A DNA stretch of 64,000 nucleotides from Comamonas sp. SCN 65-56 (GCF_001724135.1 NZ_MEDS01000025.1:496001-560000); one strand, 5' to 3'. Positions 26,719-36,213 are shown, counted from the stretch's first letter. Notes: a model not told the origin generated them from the letters alone. Made by a program: numbers and translations.

Positions 26719-26749
26719 TTGACAGGCCGCGGCAACTGACTTATGCACA
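26719..26749 (+). promoter_or_regulatory. Sigma-70-like promoter overlapping a DnaA box
   Basis: TTGACA (26719-26724), a 17-bp spacer, then TATGCA (26742-26747) form a good promoter reading toward priA. The -10 region overlaps TTATGCACA (26741-26749), which fits the DnaA-box consensus TTATNCACA. Binding of DnaA there would be expected to compete with RNA polymerase. Confidence 0.5.
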
Positions 26750-26927
26750 AAAAAATGGGAGCGGCCGATCGGTAACGGTGTGTGCAGCGCAACAAAACGC
26801 AGCACGGTGAAAAATCACAATCCGTTGATTTGCAAGGGTTTTTTGGTTTTGCCGTTTTTGCATGCAGCGCGCACAAACCCAGCAAATACGCGGCTTGTAC
26901 CCGCTTGAGCCCAAGATACCCACAAAG

Positions 26928-26949
26928 TTATCCACAGGATCCGTGGATA
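26928..26949. promoter_or_regulatory. DnaA-box inverted pair in the priA leader
   Basis: TTATCCACA (26928-26936) is a perfect consensus DnaA box. Within it TATCCAC (26930-26936 region) is mirrored by GTGGATA (26943-26949) to form an inverted repeat around AGGATCC. The site lies 75-96 bp before the TTG start of priA. The rest of the 340-bp gap (26684-27023) is AT-rich for this genome and holds no gene. Confidence 0.55.
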
Positions 26950-27023
26950 GGTCAAAAATGCAGGTGCTGGCAGCGACTTGGCGCCGAAATTGAAGCCATT
27001 GCCCGACAACCAGCCGCAAGTCC

Positions 27024-29126
27024 TTGTCCTCGCAAATAATTTCCTTGCACGTCGCGGTGCAGACCCCGGCGCACAGCAGCATCGGCGGCCCGCTGAGCTA
27101 TCTGCACGACAGCGCCCTGCCCGCCGGCACCCTGGTGCGCGTGCCGCTGGGCCGGCGCGAGGTGCTGGGCATCGTCTGGGACGCCCCTGCTGACGCGTCG
27201 CCTGCTGCCGGCGAGCTGCGCGCCATCGCCAGCGTGCTACCCGGCCTGCCGCCGCTGGGCCAGGCCTGGCGGCAGCTTGTGGCGTTTGCCGCGCGCTATT
27301 ACCAGCGCGGCCTGGGCGAGGTGGCGCTGGCGGCGCTGCCGCCTTCGCTGCGCGAGCTGACGGCCGAGCAGCTGGAGCGGCGGCTGCGGCGCAAAGCGGT
27401 GGCGGCCAACGCTGCGGCGGGGGACCAAGCGCTCCCTGTTTCAATAGCACTCAGCGCAGAGCAGACAAGGGCTGCAGGCCAAATTGATGCAGAAACCGGC
27501 CCCTTTCTGCTGTTTGGCAGCACCGGCAGCGGCAAGACCGAGGTTTATCTGCACAGCGTGCAGGCGGCGCTGGCCGCCAACCCGCAGGCGCAGGCGCTGG
27601 TGCTGGTGCCCGAGATCAACCTGACGCCGCAGCTGGAGCAGCGCTTTCGCGCCCGTTTTGAACCGCTGGTGGGCCACCAGGCCATCGTCAGCCTGCACAG
27701 CGGCATGACGCCGGCGCAGCGCCTGAAAAGCTGGCTGGCGGCGCACACCGGGCAGGCCCGCATCGTGCTGGGCACGCGCATGGCGATCTTCGCCAGCCTG
27801 CCGCATCTGGCGCTCATCGTGGTGGATGAAGAACACGACGCAAGCTACAAGCAGCAGGAGGGTGCGCGCTACTCGGCGCGCGATCTGGCCCTGTGGCGCG
27901 GTCGCGACTGCGGCGCCAAGGTGCTGCTGGGCAGCGCCACGCCGTCGCTGGAGAGCTGGCACGCCAGTGACCCGGCGGTGGGCCGCTACCAGCGCCTGGC
28001 GATGCCGAGCCGTATCGGCGCCGCCGCGCTGCCGCGCCTGCGCCTGGTCGACATGGGCCAGCAGCCGCGGCGCACGGTGTTTGCGCCGCCGCTCATCGCC
28101 GCGATCACCGAACGCGTGGAGAAGGGCGAGCAATGCCTGGTGCTGCTCAACCGCCGCGGCTTCGCGCCGGTGCTGCACTGCCACGCCTGCGGTTGGAAGA
28201 GCGATTGCCCGCATTGCTCGGCGGCGCAGGTGTTCCACAAGATCGACCGCACGCTGCGCTGCCACCACTGCGGCTGCAGCGCGCCCGTGCCGCGCGCCTG
28301 CCCGGGCTGCGGCAACCCGGACATCGCCCCGGTCGGGCGCGGCACCGAGCAGCTGGAGGAACAGCTCGCCGCCCTGCTGCGCAACGTCATCACGCCCGAG
28401 CGCCGCGCCGCGCGCGTGGCGCGCATAGACGCCGACACCACACGCGCCAAGGGGGCGCTGCAGGAGCAGCTGGCCCAGGTCCACGCCGGCGAGGTGGACG
28501 TGCTGGTGGGCACGCAGATGGTGGCGAAGGGGCACGACTTTCGCCGCGTCACGCTGGTGGCGGCGGTGCAGCCCGACAGCGCGCTTTTCAGCAGCGACTT
28601 TCGCGCGCCCGAGCGCCTGTTTGCCCTCTTGATGCAGGCCGCGGGCCGCGCCGGGCGCGACGCGCACTACATGGCAGCGCACCAGAGCGCGCCCGAGCTC
28701 TGGGTGCAGACCTGGCACCCCGGCCACCCGCTGTTTGCCGCGCTGCGCCGCCACGACTACCCCGGCTTTGCCGCGCAGCAGCTGGCCGAGCGCGAGGCCG
28801 CCGCCATGCCGCCGTTCTCGCACCAGGCGCTGCTGCGCGCCGATGCGCGCACGCAGGAAACCGCCCAGGGTTTTCTGCAGGCCGCCAGCGACGCCGCGCG
28901 CGCGGCCCGGCTGCCCGGCACCGACTACGTGCAGCTCTACCCGCCGGTGCCGCTGGCGGTGCAGCGAGTGGCGGGCGTGGAGCGCGCGCAGATGCTGATC
29001 GAAAGCGCCCACCGCGGCGCGCTGCAGCAGTTCCTGGCCGCCTGGCAGCCGCTGCTGCACGACGAGCGCCACCGCCACAAGGGCCTGCTGCGCTGGCTGG
29101 TGGATGTGGACCCGCAGGCGATCTGA
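27024..29126 (+). CDS. priA: Primosomal protein N', replication-restart helicase
   Basis: A 700-residue 3'-5' DNA helicase that reloads the replisome at stalled forks. The visible parts are an N-terminal DNA-binding region (1-110), Walker A GSTGSGKTEVY near residue 163, the DEEH box (VVDEEHDASYKQ) near 268, and eight zinc-binding cysteines in two CxxC pairs (CHACGWKSDCPHC, CHHCGC..CPGCG) near 388-430. The helicase C-terminal part has QAAGRAGRD. The start is a TTG at 27024; another TTG 21 bp later is possible. A dispersed repeat lies in frame just before Walker A. Confidence 0.95.
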   Translation: MSSQIISLHVAVQTPAHSSIGGPLSYLHDSALPAGTLVRVPLGRREVLGIVWDAPADASPAAGELRAIASVLPGLPPLGQAWRQLVAFAARYYQRGLGEVALAALPPSLRELTAEQLERRLRRKAVAANAAAGDQALPVSIALSAEQTRAAGQIDAETGPFLLFGSTGSGKTEVYLHSVQAALAANPQAQALVLVPEINLTPQLEQRFRARFEPLVGHQAIVSLHSGMTPAQRLKSWLAAHTGQARIVLGTRMAIFASLPHLALIVVDEEHDASYKQQEGARYSARDLALWRGRDCGAKVLLGSATPSLESWHASDPAVGRYQRLAMPSRIGAAALPRLRLVDMGQQPRRTVFAPPLIAAITERVEKGEQCLVLLNRRGFAPVLHCHACGWKSDCPHCSAAQVFHKIDRTLRCHHCGCSAPVPRACPGCGNPDIAPVGRGTEQLEEQLAALLRNVITPERRAARVARIDADTTRAKGALQEQLAQVHAGEVDVLVGTQMVAKGHDFRRVTLVAAVQPDSALFSSDFRAPERLFALLMQAAGRAGRDAHYMAAHQSAPELWVQTWHPGHPLFAALRRHDYPGFAAQQLAEREAAAMPPFSHQALLRADARTQETAQGFLQAASDAARAARLPGTDYVQLYPPVPLAVQRVAGVERAQMLIESAHRGALQQFLAAWQPLLHDERHRHKGLLRWLVDVDPQAI
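27439..27490. repeat. Dispersed palindromic repeat inside priA
   Basis: TTTCAATAGCACTCAGCGC ... GGGCTGCAGGCCAAATT is a copy in the opposite orientation to the aacS one. It encodes the linker VSIALSAEQTRAAGQID between the DNA-binding and helicase domains, a tolerant position. Confidence 0.6.
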
Positions 29127-29169
29127 CAGCCGCGGCAGCAAAGCACCGGCGCTGCCCAGGCGTCAGCCG

Positions 29170-30048
29170 TCAGTCTCCACCCAGGGTGAAAACCGCTTTC
29201 GCCACCTGCGCGATGGCCGCTTCGCGACGCGCCAGGCTAGCACCGGATTGCGTCAGGAACGCCACCACCACGATGGGTGAACGCCCCTCGCGCCAATAGA
29301 CGCCCACGTCGTTGGTGGTTCCATGCGGGCCGGTTCCGGTCTTGCTGCCCACGCGCCACGAGGCGGGCAATCCAGCGCCCAGACGTTGGGCATTGGTCTG
29401 CGATGCCCGCAACCACCGCACCAACTGCGCGCGGCTGCCCGGGGACAAAGCCTGCCCCAGGACGCAGCGCTGCAACAACCCCGCCATGGCGCGCGGGCTG
29501 CTGGTGTCGCGCGGGTCGCCCGGCGTCGATGCATTGAGCTGGGGCTCCCAGCGATCAAGCCGTGTCACGCCGTCACCCTGCTCCCGGGCGAACCGGGTCA
29601 ACCCCTGCGGCCCACCCAGCGATTGCAAAAGCAGGTTGGCGGCGGCGTTGTCACTCATGGTGACGGCGGCCTGGCAGAGTTCGCCCACGGTCATGCCGTC
29701 GCCCACATGGTGCTCGGTCACCGGCGACCAGGGCAGCAGCACCTCCTTGCCAAAGCGCACGCGCCGCTCCAGCCGCTCATGCCCCAGGTCCACGCGCTGC
29801 AGCACATGCGCCGCCGCCAGCCATTTGAAGGTGCTGCACATTGGAAAGCGCTCATCGAGCCGGTGCCCGGAAAGCGCCTGGCTCGCAATATCCAGCACGG
29901 CAACGCCCAGGCGGCCCTGGCCCGCGACTTCGATCGCCGGCCAGGGGCCAGCCTCCCGGATGGCATCCGCAGGGTGCGCCCAGGCGAGCCGGGACATCAG
30001 GGGCGCGCTCGGCAAGAGCAGCATCCGATGAAAATTTCGGCGCAGCAT
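29170..30048 (-). CDS. Class A beta-lactamase
   Basis: A 292-residue serine beta-lactamase. The catalytic set is complete: S72-T-F-K75, S132-D-N134, E168-x3-N172 in the omega loop, and K236-T-G238. The N-terminus (LRRNFHRMLLL) looks like a signal peptide with a twin-arginine-like pair. The cysteine before the active serine (RFPMCSTFK) is shared with several class A groups. The partner cysteine found after KTGT in KPC/GES-type carbapenemases is glycine here, so the disulphide typical of those enzymes is absent. It is chromosomal, next to an AEC transporter, with no mobile element beside it; probably an intrinsic species enzyme. No AmpR-type regulator is adjacent. Confidence 0.9.
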   Translation of the reverse strand: MLRRNFHRMLLLPSAPLMSRLAWAHPADAIREAGPWPAIEVAGQGRLGVAVLDIASQALSGHRLDERFPMCSTFKWLAAAHVLQRVDLGHERLERRVRFGKEVLLPWSPVTEHHVGDGMTVGELCQAAVTMSDNAAANLLLQSLGGPQGLTRFAREQGDGVTRLDRWEPQLNASTPGDPRDTSSPRAMAGLLQRCVLGQALSPGSRAQLVRWLRASQTNAQRLGAGLPASWRVGSKTGTGPHGTTNDVGVYWREGRSPIVVVAFLTQSGASLARREAAIAQVAKAVFTLGGD

Positions 30049-30051
30049 CTG

Positions 30052-31002
30052 TCAAACCATCCAAGCCACCAGCGCCGAAAAGCTGAAGAACGCCAGCACC
30101 GTGCTCGCCAGAATGATGTAGGCCACCCGGCCCGTGTGGGCGCCGAAACGCTCGACCAGCATCGCCACGTTGCTGGCGCTGGGCAGCGCCGCCACCAGCA
30201 CCAGCACGCTCAGCGTGAAGGGCGAGAGCGGCAGGCCCAGTCGCATGGCCAGCGTCCCGGCGGCCCAGACCAGTGCCGGGTGCGCCAGCAGCTTGGCCAG
30301 CGCCAGCGGCAGGTACTCACCCACGGCCACGGCCTCATGCTGGTTGCGCTGCGAGCGCGCCAGCACCGCGCCTATGGTGAACAGCGCCACCGGCGAGGCC
30401 GCATCCGCCAGCATTGCGACCGTGCGATCGACCGGGCCCCAGAGCTGCCAGCCAAACGCCGAGGCCAGGCCGCCGAGCACGATGGAGATCGGCATCGGGT
30501 TCACCGCCATGCCGCGCACGGCCTGGCGCAGCGCCGCTCCCGCACCCGAAGCACCACCCGCATCCAGCCGCGAGAGCGCCACGCACAGCGACGAGGTCAG
30601 GCACATGTCGATGGCGATGGTGAGAATCACCGGCCCGGCGCTCGCATCGCCCAGCAGCGCCACCAGCAGCGGCACGCCCATGAAGCCCGAATTCGGAAAC
30701 GCCGTCACCAGCGCAGCAAACGAGGCATCGCTCCAGCCCCAGCGGCGCCAGCGCAACAGCACCACGGTGCCCACCAGCACCAGCGCGCAGCCGAAGTAGA
30801 CCCCGGCTGCCACCGGATCGAGCAGCTGCGCCAGCGGCGTGCCGGCGCCAAAGCGATACAGCAGACAGGGCAGAGCAAAGTACAGCACAAAGGTGTTGAG
30901 CCCGCCGATCGCCGACAGCGGCACCACGCCAACGCGCGCCGCCAGCCAGCCGCACAGCACCAGCGCAAAGAACGGAAAGGTGACGGCGAGGACGGAAAGC
31001 AC
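30052..31002 (-). CDS. AEC-family (auxin efflux carrier-like) transporter
   Basis: A 316-residue integral membrane protein with about ten helices in two halves, matching the AEC/MdcF family. These are permeases for small organic anions such as malonate or malate. The N-terminal segment has VLCGWLAARVGVVPL and NTFVLYFALPCLL. The stop codon lies only 3 bp before the beta-lactamase start, so the two may be cotranscribed although no functional link is evident. Substrate unknown. Confidence 0.85.
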   Translation of the reverse strand: MLSVLAVTFPFFALVLCGWLAARVGVVPLSAIGGLNTFVLYFALPCLLYRFGAGTPLAQLLDPVAAGVYFGCALVLVGTVVLLRWRRWGWSDASFAALVTAFPNSGFMGVPLLVALLGDASAGPVILTIAIDMCLTSSLCVALSRLDAGGASGAGAALRQAVRGMAVNPMPISIVLGGLASAFGWQLWGPVDRTVAMLADAASPVALFTIGAVLARSQRNQHEAVAVGEYLPLALAKLLAHPALVWAAGTLAMRLGLPLSPFTLSVLVLVAALPSASNVAMLVERFGAHTGRVAYIILASTVLAFFSFSALVAWMV

Positions 31003-31020
31003 GTGCGTTCGGCCGTGCAG

Positions 31021-32601
31021 TCAGCGCCTGACGGCATCGACGTCGTACACGGCGTAAACCCAGGTCTGCGGTTTGGGAAAGCGCCAGCCGCTGCGCCGCG
31101 CCTGCAGCACATGCGCCTGCAGTGGCAGCCCGTGCGCGGCCAGCCATTCCTGCGCCTCGATGTCGCATTCGGTGTCCTGCGTCTGCACCTGCTGCACCGG
31201 CCCGCGCAGGCACAGCAGCAGGCCGTTGCCGGCGCGCCAGTCGCCCATCTGCGACAGGCGCGCGGCCACGCTGTCCGGTGCGCCCGGCACCGTCAGCAAA
31301 TGCGGCTGCGCATAGAACGCCAGCATCGCATTGCCGGCCCAGTCGCCACCGACCCAGGCCAGCCGCTGGCCCGGGTGGCGCTGCTGCCAGTCGTGCACGA
31401 TGGCCTGAGCGGCCGCCTGCGTCGGGCGGTAATAGCCCAGATTGCCACCCAGCGCGTTCGCGGCCGCGACGACCACCGCCATCATCGCCACCAAACCCAG
31501 CACCGGCCACCAAGCGCGCGCGAGGCGCTGCAGCACCTGCGGCGCCACCCGTGGCTCCAGCCGCTGCAGGTTGCGCAGCCACAGCAGAGCGAAGGCATAG
31601 CCTATGGGAATGGACCAAGGCGTGGACAGCGCCACGATCTCGGCCAGCGCAGCCCCCAGCGACAGCAGCCAGGGCATGAAAGCCAGCCAGAACAGCACAT
31701 CATCGCGCCCCTGCGGCAGCCAGCTGCGCAGCAGCAGCCGCGCGGCGCAGGGCAGCCAGGCGCTTGCGCGCTGGCGCGAGGCAAGCCAGGCCCAGGTCAG
31801 GCACAGCGCCAGCCAGGCCGGCAGCCAGTAAAACAGCGGCGAGAGCGCAAAGCGCACGATGTAGTGCCAGGAGACCTCGCCGCCGCCCTGGTCCAGCGCG
31901 TAGGTCAGCGGCGCCCAGTCGTGGCTCGCCACCCAAGCCAGGTGCGGCCACAGCGCCAGCGCAAACACCGCCAGTGCCAGGTAGGGCCGCGGCGAGGCCA
32001 GCCAGCGCCGGCCGTCGGCATGCAGGAACACCGCCGGCAACAGGCCCGCCAGCATCAGCCCGCTGTAGTACTTGCTCAACATGCAGGCCGCCGCCACCAG
32101 CCCCAGCCAGACGCTGACCCAGGCGCCGCGCCAGCCGCGCTCCTGCCAGCTTGCGAGCAGCAGCGCCGCCGCCCAAGGCCAGAGTGAGAGCAGCTGGGTG
32201 TTGGCGTTGAACTTCCCGGCCAGGTTGGTATAGGGCAGCGCCCACAGCAGCAGCAGCGCACCCCAGGGCGCCAGCAGCCCGAGCGCGAGCCGCCGCCCCA
32301 GCGCCCAGACGCCGAGCAGGCCCGCCAGCACATTGGTGTAGGACAGCAGGCGGTAGAAAAAATCATTCTGCGGAAAAACGGCGAACCACAGGCCCGTGAC
32401 CCAGCCAAAGAAAGGCGGATGCTTGTGCGTGCCCCAGCGCAGCGGCTGCGACCAGGCATAGTTCTCCAGCATGTCGTGGTAGCCATCGAGGTTGGCATTG
32501 CCGACCCACGCGGCCCAGGCCCAGACCAGCGCCGCGGCAGCCATCCACGCCAGGACCCGTGCCGGCGAGGGCGCGGGAATAAGGGGGGAGGAAGCCTGCA
32601 T
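31021..32601 (-). CDS. Membrane glycosyltransferase, family 39 / ArnT-like
   Basis: A 526-residue polytopic protein with about ten to twelve transmembrane helices and a periplasmic C-terminus. The first loop (LDGYHDMLENYAWSQPLRWGTHKHPPFFGWV, near residues 36-66, key residues D and E in the loop and the HPP turn) is characteristic of dolichyl-phosphate-mannose/ArnT-type enzymes that use polyprenyl-phosphate sugars. It probably modifies lipid A, another surface glycan or protein; the acceptor is unknown. Its start lies 5 bp from a mobile-looking element (32607-32850), so its original promoter may have been displaced. Confidence 0.75.
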   Translation of the reverse strand: MQASSPLIPAPSPARVLAWMAAAALVWAWAAWVGNANLDGYHDMLENYAWSQPLRWGTHKHPPFFGWVTGLWFAVFPQNDFFYRLLSYTNVLAGLLGVWALGRRLALGLLAPWGALLLLWALPYTNLAGKFNANTQLLSLWPWAAALLLASWQERGWRGAWVSVWLGLVAAACMLSKYYSGLMLAGLLPAVFLHADGRRWLASPRPYLALAVFALALWPHLAWVASHDWAPLTYALDQGGGEVSWHYIVRFALSPLFYWLPAWLALCLTWAWLASRQRASAWLPCAARLLLRSWLPQGRDDVLFWLAFMPWLLSLGAALAEIVALSTPWSIPIGYAFALLWLRNLQRLEPRVAPQVLQRLARAWWPVLGLVAMMAVVVAAANALGGNLGYYRPTQAAAQAIVHDWQQRHPGQRLAWVGGDWAGNAMLAFYAQPHLLTVPGAPDSVAARLSQMGDWRAGNGLLLCLRGPVQQVQTQDTECDIEAQEWLAAHGLPLQAHVLQARRSGWRFPKPQTWVYAVYDVDAVRR

Positions 32602-32606
32602 CCAGA

Positions 32607-32850
32607 TTCAACCTAAATCCGGCTGTCGGATGCGCCTGCCGGTGCCGTGATCGGCATGCCAGGCAAGGCGTGAGAACGCAGCGCACTCCTGTGCGCAAGG
32701 ACGAGCAACGCAGCATGGCGTGTCGAGCAGGGTGCTGGCGGGTGCATAGCGCTCTCACCTTCCAGGTGAAATATGCCGAAATCACAAAATGCAATGTTCA
32801 CAAGAGCTTTCCAAGATTCACAAGCGGTCGACTGCCGGATTTAGGTTCAA
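32607..32850. mobile_element. MITE-like element, copy A (244 bp)
   Basis: Perfect 17-bp terminal inverted repeats: TTCAACCTAAATCCGGC (32607-32623) and its complement at 32834-32850. Read on the minus strand, the interior aligns along its whole length with copy B at 62954-63187; the terminal core is CCTAAA(W)(M)CGGC(W)GT in both. Both copies contain a conserved hairpin TCACC...GGTGA and a ~62-codon frame (here GTG at 32801 to TAG at 32613) sharing MHPPAP.STRHAAL and VLAHRSALR. In both copies the stop TAG is formed by the terminal repeat. No transposase is present, so it is either non-autonomous or a repeat with its own small product. Confidence 0.7.
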
Positions 32851-32915
32851 CCGTCGTGCGAAGCGTCGGATTGTCGCAGCAGCGCGGCGCCGTATGATTG
32901 AGCGTTTTTGCCAGC

Positions 32916-34958
32916 ATGTCCGGTCTCAATCTCGCCCAGCTCCAGGCGGTGCACGCCACCCAAGCCCCCTGCCTGGTGCTGGCTGGCGCCGGTTCGGGCA
33001 AGACCAGGGTCATCACGCACAAGATCGCGCACCTGATCACGCAAGGCCTGGCGCCCGGCCGGATTGCGGCCATCACCTTCACCAACAAGGCTGCGGCCGA
33101 GATGCGCGAGCGCGCCGGCGGCCTCATCGGGAAACCCGCCCGGCAGGTGCTGATCTGCACCTTCCACGCGCTCGGCGTCAAGCTGCTGCGCGAAGACGGC
33201 GCGGCGCTGGGCCTCAAGCCCCACTTCAGCATCCTCGATACCGGCGACGTGACCGCCATCCTCAAGGATTGCGCCGGAGGCACGACCGATCTGGCCACCG
33301 CGCGCCAATGGCAGTGGGGCATCAGCGCGCTGAAGAACGCGGGGCTGAATGCCCACCAGGCGATGGCCCAGGCGCAGGACGCATCGGCGCACCAGCTGGC
33401 TGCCCTGATGCTACGTTACGAAGAGCGGCTGGTGGCCTACCAGAGCGTGGATTTCGATGATTTGATTGGTCTTCCGATGCGCCTGCTGCGCGAGCACGCC
33501 GAAGTGCGGGGCAAATGGCAGCGCCAGCTGGGCCATGTACTGGTGGACGAATACCAGGACACCAACGCCACGCAGTACGAATTGCTGAAGCTCCTGGTCG
33601 GTGGCGAGGGCATCTTCACCGCCGTGGGCGATGACGACCAAAGCATTTACGGCTGGCGCGGCGCGACGCTGGAGAACCTCAAGCGCCTGCCGCAGGATTT
33701 CCCGCGGCTCAAGGTGGTGAAGCTGGAGCAGAACTACCGCTCCACCTCGGCCATCCTGCGCGCCGCCAACCATGTGATTGCGCCCAACCCCAAGCTCTAT
33801 CCCAAGACCTTGTTCAGCGAACTCGGCGAAGGCGAGCCGGTGCGCGTGCTGGCCTGCGACCACGAGGAGCACGAGGCCGAGCGCGCCGTCGCGCGCATCC
33901 AGAGCCTGCGCGCCGCGAGCAACCCACCGCCGGCGTGGAAGGACTTTGCCATCCTCTACCGCGCCAACCACCAGGCCAAGCCGCTGGAAAAAGCGCTGCG
34001 CAAGGCGGCGATTCCCTACAAGGTCTCGGGCGGCACCAGCTTCTTTGACCGCGCGGAAATCCGTGATCTCTGCGCCTGGTTTCGCCTCTGGGCGAATCCG
34101 GACGACGACCCGGCCTTTGTGCGCGCCATCACCACGCCGCGCCGGGGCATAGGCCACACCACGCTGGCCAAACTGGGCGAATTTGCCAGCCAGCGCAAGG
34201 AAAGCCTGTTCGAGAGCCTGTTCAGCCCCACGCTCGCGGCCGCGCTGCCGCGCAAGGCGCTCGATGGTCTGATGGAGTTCGGGCGTGCGGTCAACGAGCA
34301 GGAATACCGCGCCCGCCAGACCCTGGGCGCGCAGGCGGCGCGCGGCTTTCTGACCGACTGGCTGCAGGAGATCGCCTACGAACGCTACCTGATGGACGCT
34401 GAAGACAGCGACAAGGTGGCGCAGGCGCGCTGGAGCAATGTGCTGGAATTCTGCGACTGGATGGCGCAGCGCGCCGGCGGGCAGCTGGCCGATGCGGCGG
34501 GCACCACCACTGCTACCGAGGAGCGCAGCCTGCTGGACGTGGCGCGCAATATCGCGCTGCTCTCCACCATCTCCGAACGCGAGCAGGAGCAGGACATGGT
34601 GACGCTCTCCACGCTGCACGCCGCCAAGGGGCTGGAATGGCCGCATGTGGTGCTCGCCGGTGTCAGCGAAGGCATGCTGCCGTTTCGCCTGGACGACAGC
34701 CAGGACGAAGCGCAGACACAGACCCGCCTGGAGGAAGAGCGCCGCCTGATGTACGTCGGCATCACGCGCGCCAAGCGCACGCTGGTGGTGAGCTGGACCA
34801 AGAAGCGCAAGAAGGGCCGCGAGATGGTGGCCTGCCAACCAAGCCGCTTCATTGCCGAAATGCAGCTCGATGCCACCACCAGCCGCGAAGATCCGCGCGA
34901 AAAACTGCGCCAGCTGCGTGCGGAATTCGCCCGCAAGGCCGCCCAGGCGGCGCCGTAG
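32916..34958 (+). CDS. rep: ATP-dependent DNA helicase Rep
   Basis: A superfamily 1A 3'-5' helicase of 680 residues, near the E. coli Rep length (673). Motifs: Walker A AGAGSGKTRVITHK (near residue 24), Ia TFTNKAAAEM, II VDEYQDTN (near 211), III GDDDQSIYGWRGA (near 236), IV LEQNYRS, V TLHAAKGLEW (near 565), VI EERRLMYVGITRAK (near 608). It aids fork movement through DNA-bound proteins. The ATG at 32916 is preferred over a TTG 18 bp upstream. Its promoter region adjoins the copy-A element. Confidence 0.93.
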   Translation: MSGLNLAQLQAVHATQAPCLVLAGAGSGKTRVITHKIAHLITQGLAPGRIAAITFTNKAAAEMRERAGGLIGKPARQVLICTFHALGVKLLREDGAALGLKPHFSILDTGDVTAILKDCAGGTTDLATARQWQWGISALKNAGLNAHQAMAQAQDASAHQLAALMLRYEERLVAYQSVDFDDLIGLPMRLLREHAEVRGKWQRQLGHVLVDEYQDTNATQYELLKLLVGGEGIFTAVGDDDQSIYGWRGATLENLKRLPQDFPRLKVVKLEQNYRSTSAILRAANHVIAPNPKLYPKTLFSELGEGEPVRVLACDHEEHEAERAVARIQSLRAASNPPPAWKDFAILYRANHQAKPLEKALRKAAIPYKVSGGTSFFDRAEIRDLCAWFRLWANPDDDPAFVRAITTPRRGIGHTTLAKLGEFASQRKESLFESLFSPTLAAALPRKALDGLMEFGRAVNEQEYRARQTLGAQAARGFLTDWLQEIAYERYLMDAEDSDKVAQARWSNVLEFCDWMAQRAGGQLADAAGTTTATEERSLLDVARNIALLSTISEREQEQDMVTLSTLHAAKGLEWPHVVLAGVSEGMLPFRLDDSQDEAQTQTRLEEERRLMYVGITRAKRTLVVSWTKKRKKGREMVACQPSRFIAEMQLDATTSREDPREKLRQLRAEFARKAAQAAP

Positions 34959-34979
34959 CCTGCGCTTTCAGAGGTTTTC

Positions 34980-36113
34980 ATGCATTGCATCCGTACCCTG
35001 CGCGCCACCGGGCTGGCGCTGATCCTGGGCACCGCCTGGGCGCTGCCGGCGCTTGCCGCCGAACCCGGCTGGCAGGCCTGCGCCGCGCTCCAGACCGACG
35101 CCGCCGCACGGCTGGCGTGCTTCGACCAATGGGCCGGGCAGCAGGCGGGAAGCGCCGCCGCAGCCGTTGCACCCGCGCATGCGCCGCAGCCCACCCCGGC
35201 AGCTATCGCCGCCATGGCCAACCACGCGCCAGACCTGCCCGAGCTGCCGCAGTCGGCAGGCGGCGGCTGCCACGATGAACGCTACACCACGCTCTCACGC
35301 TTCTGGGAGCTGGAAGCGGGCAGCGACTGCGGCACGCTGCGCTTTCGCGGCTACCGGCCCCTCAGCCTATCGGTGGTGCAGGCCAACACCGTCAACCGCC
35401 AGCCGACGTCGGACAACCCGCTGAACAACGCCAGCACGGCGGTGGATTACAGGCGCACCGAGATGCGGGTGCAGCTGTCGGTGCGCACCAAGCTCGCCAA
35501 GGGGCTGCTCACCAGCGGCAGCGGGGGCGAGCGCGACTCACTCTGGGCGGGCTACACCCAGCAGTCGTATTGGCAGCTGTTCTCGCCCGCCATCTCGCGG
35601 CCGTTTCGCAACACCGACCACGAGCCGGAGCTGGTCTACGTCTACCCCACAACGGCCGACCTGCCCTGGGGCTGGCGCCTGCGCTACAGCGGCATCGGAC
35701 TGGTGCACCAGTCCAACGGCCAGAGCCGGCCGCTGTCGCGCAGCTGGAACCGGGTCTACCTGATGGCCGGGCTGGAACGTGGCGACAGCTGGCGCATCAC
35801 GGCGCGCCTGTGGCAGCGCCTGCACGAGAGCGCGGCCAACGATGACAACCCGCGCATCAGCGACTATGTGGGCCGCGCCGAGCTGGGCCTGGCGTGGAAC
35901 CTCAATCGCGACGACACCCTGGCGCTGACCGCTCGCCACGCGCTGCGCCGGCCGGCGCACGGCTCGCTGCGGCTGGAGTGGCTGCACCGCCTGGGCGACG
36001 ACTCCAACCTGCGCCTGCACACCGCGCTGTTCTCAGGCTACGGGGACAGCCTGATCGACTACAACCGCCGGCGCACGGTGTTCAGCGTGGGCCTGAGCCT
36101 GCTGGATTTTTGA
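34980..36113 (+). CDS. pldA: Outer-membrane phospholipase A
   Basis: A 377-residue outer-membrane protein: signal peptide ending near ALA-26, a roughly 70-residue periplasmic linker, then the OMPLA barrel. The catalytic triad motif is visible as H243-x-S245 (HQSNGQS) with N257 12 residues on (SRSWNRVY), exactly the spacing of H142/S144/N156 in E. coli PldA. The chain ends in F. It degrades phospholipids misplaced in the outer leaflet. It starts 21 bp after rep; possible cotranscription is only positional. Confidence 0.93.
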   Translation: MHCIRTLRATGLALILGTAWALPALAAEPGWQACAALQTDAAARLACFDQWAGQQAGSAAAAVAPAHAPQPTPAAIAAMANHAPDLPELPQSAGGGCHDERYTTLSRFWELEAGSDCGTLRFRGYRPLSLSVVQANTVNRQPTSDNPLNNASTAVDYRRTEMRVQLSVRTKLAKGLLTSGSGGERDSLWAGYTQQSYWQLFSPAISRPFRNTDHEPELVYVYPTTADLPWGWRLRYSGIGLVHQSNGQSRPLSRSWNRVYLMAGLERGDSWRITARLWQRLHESAANDDNPRISDYVGRAELGLAWNLNRDDTLALTARHALRRPAHGSLRLEWLHRLGDDSNLRLHTALFSGYGDSLIDYNRRRTVFSVGLSLLDF

Positions 36114-36213
36114 TACACCCCGGATCACCCCTTGCCCTGCCTGCGCAAAGCGGCTGGGTATCATTTGCATCTTGTCCTCTCCCACACGAACGTTCGCAGG
36201 AATTGCCCCGCCC

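Noticed and set aside
29170-30048. Class A carbapenemase
   Set aside because: The cysteine after KTGT needed for the characteristic disulphide is glycine, so sequence alone does not support that label.
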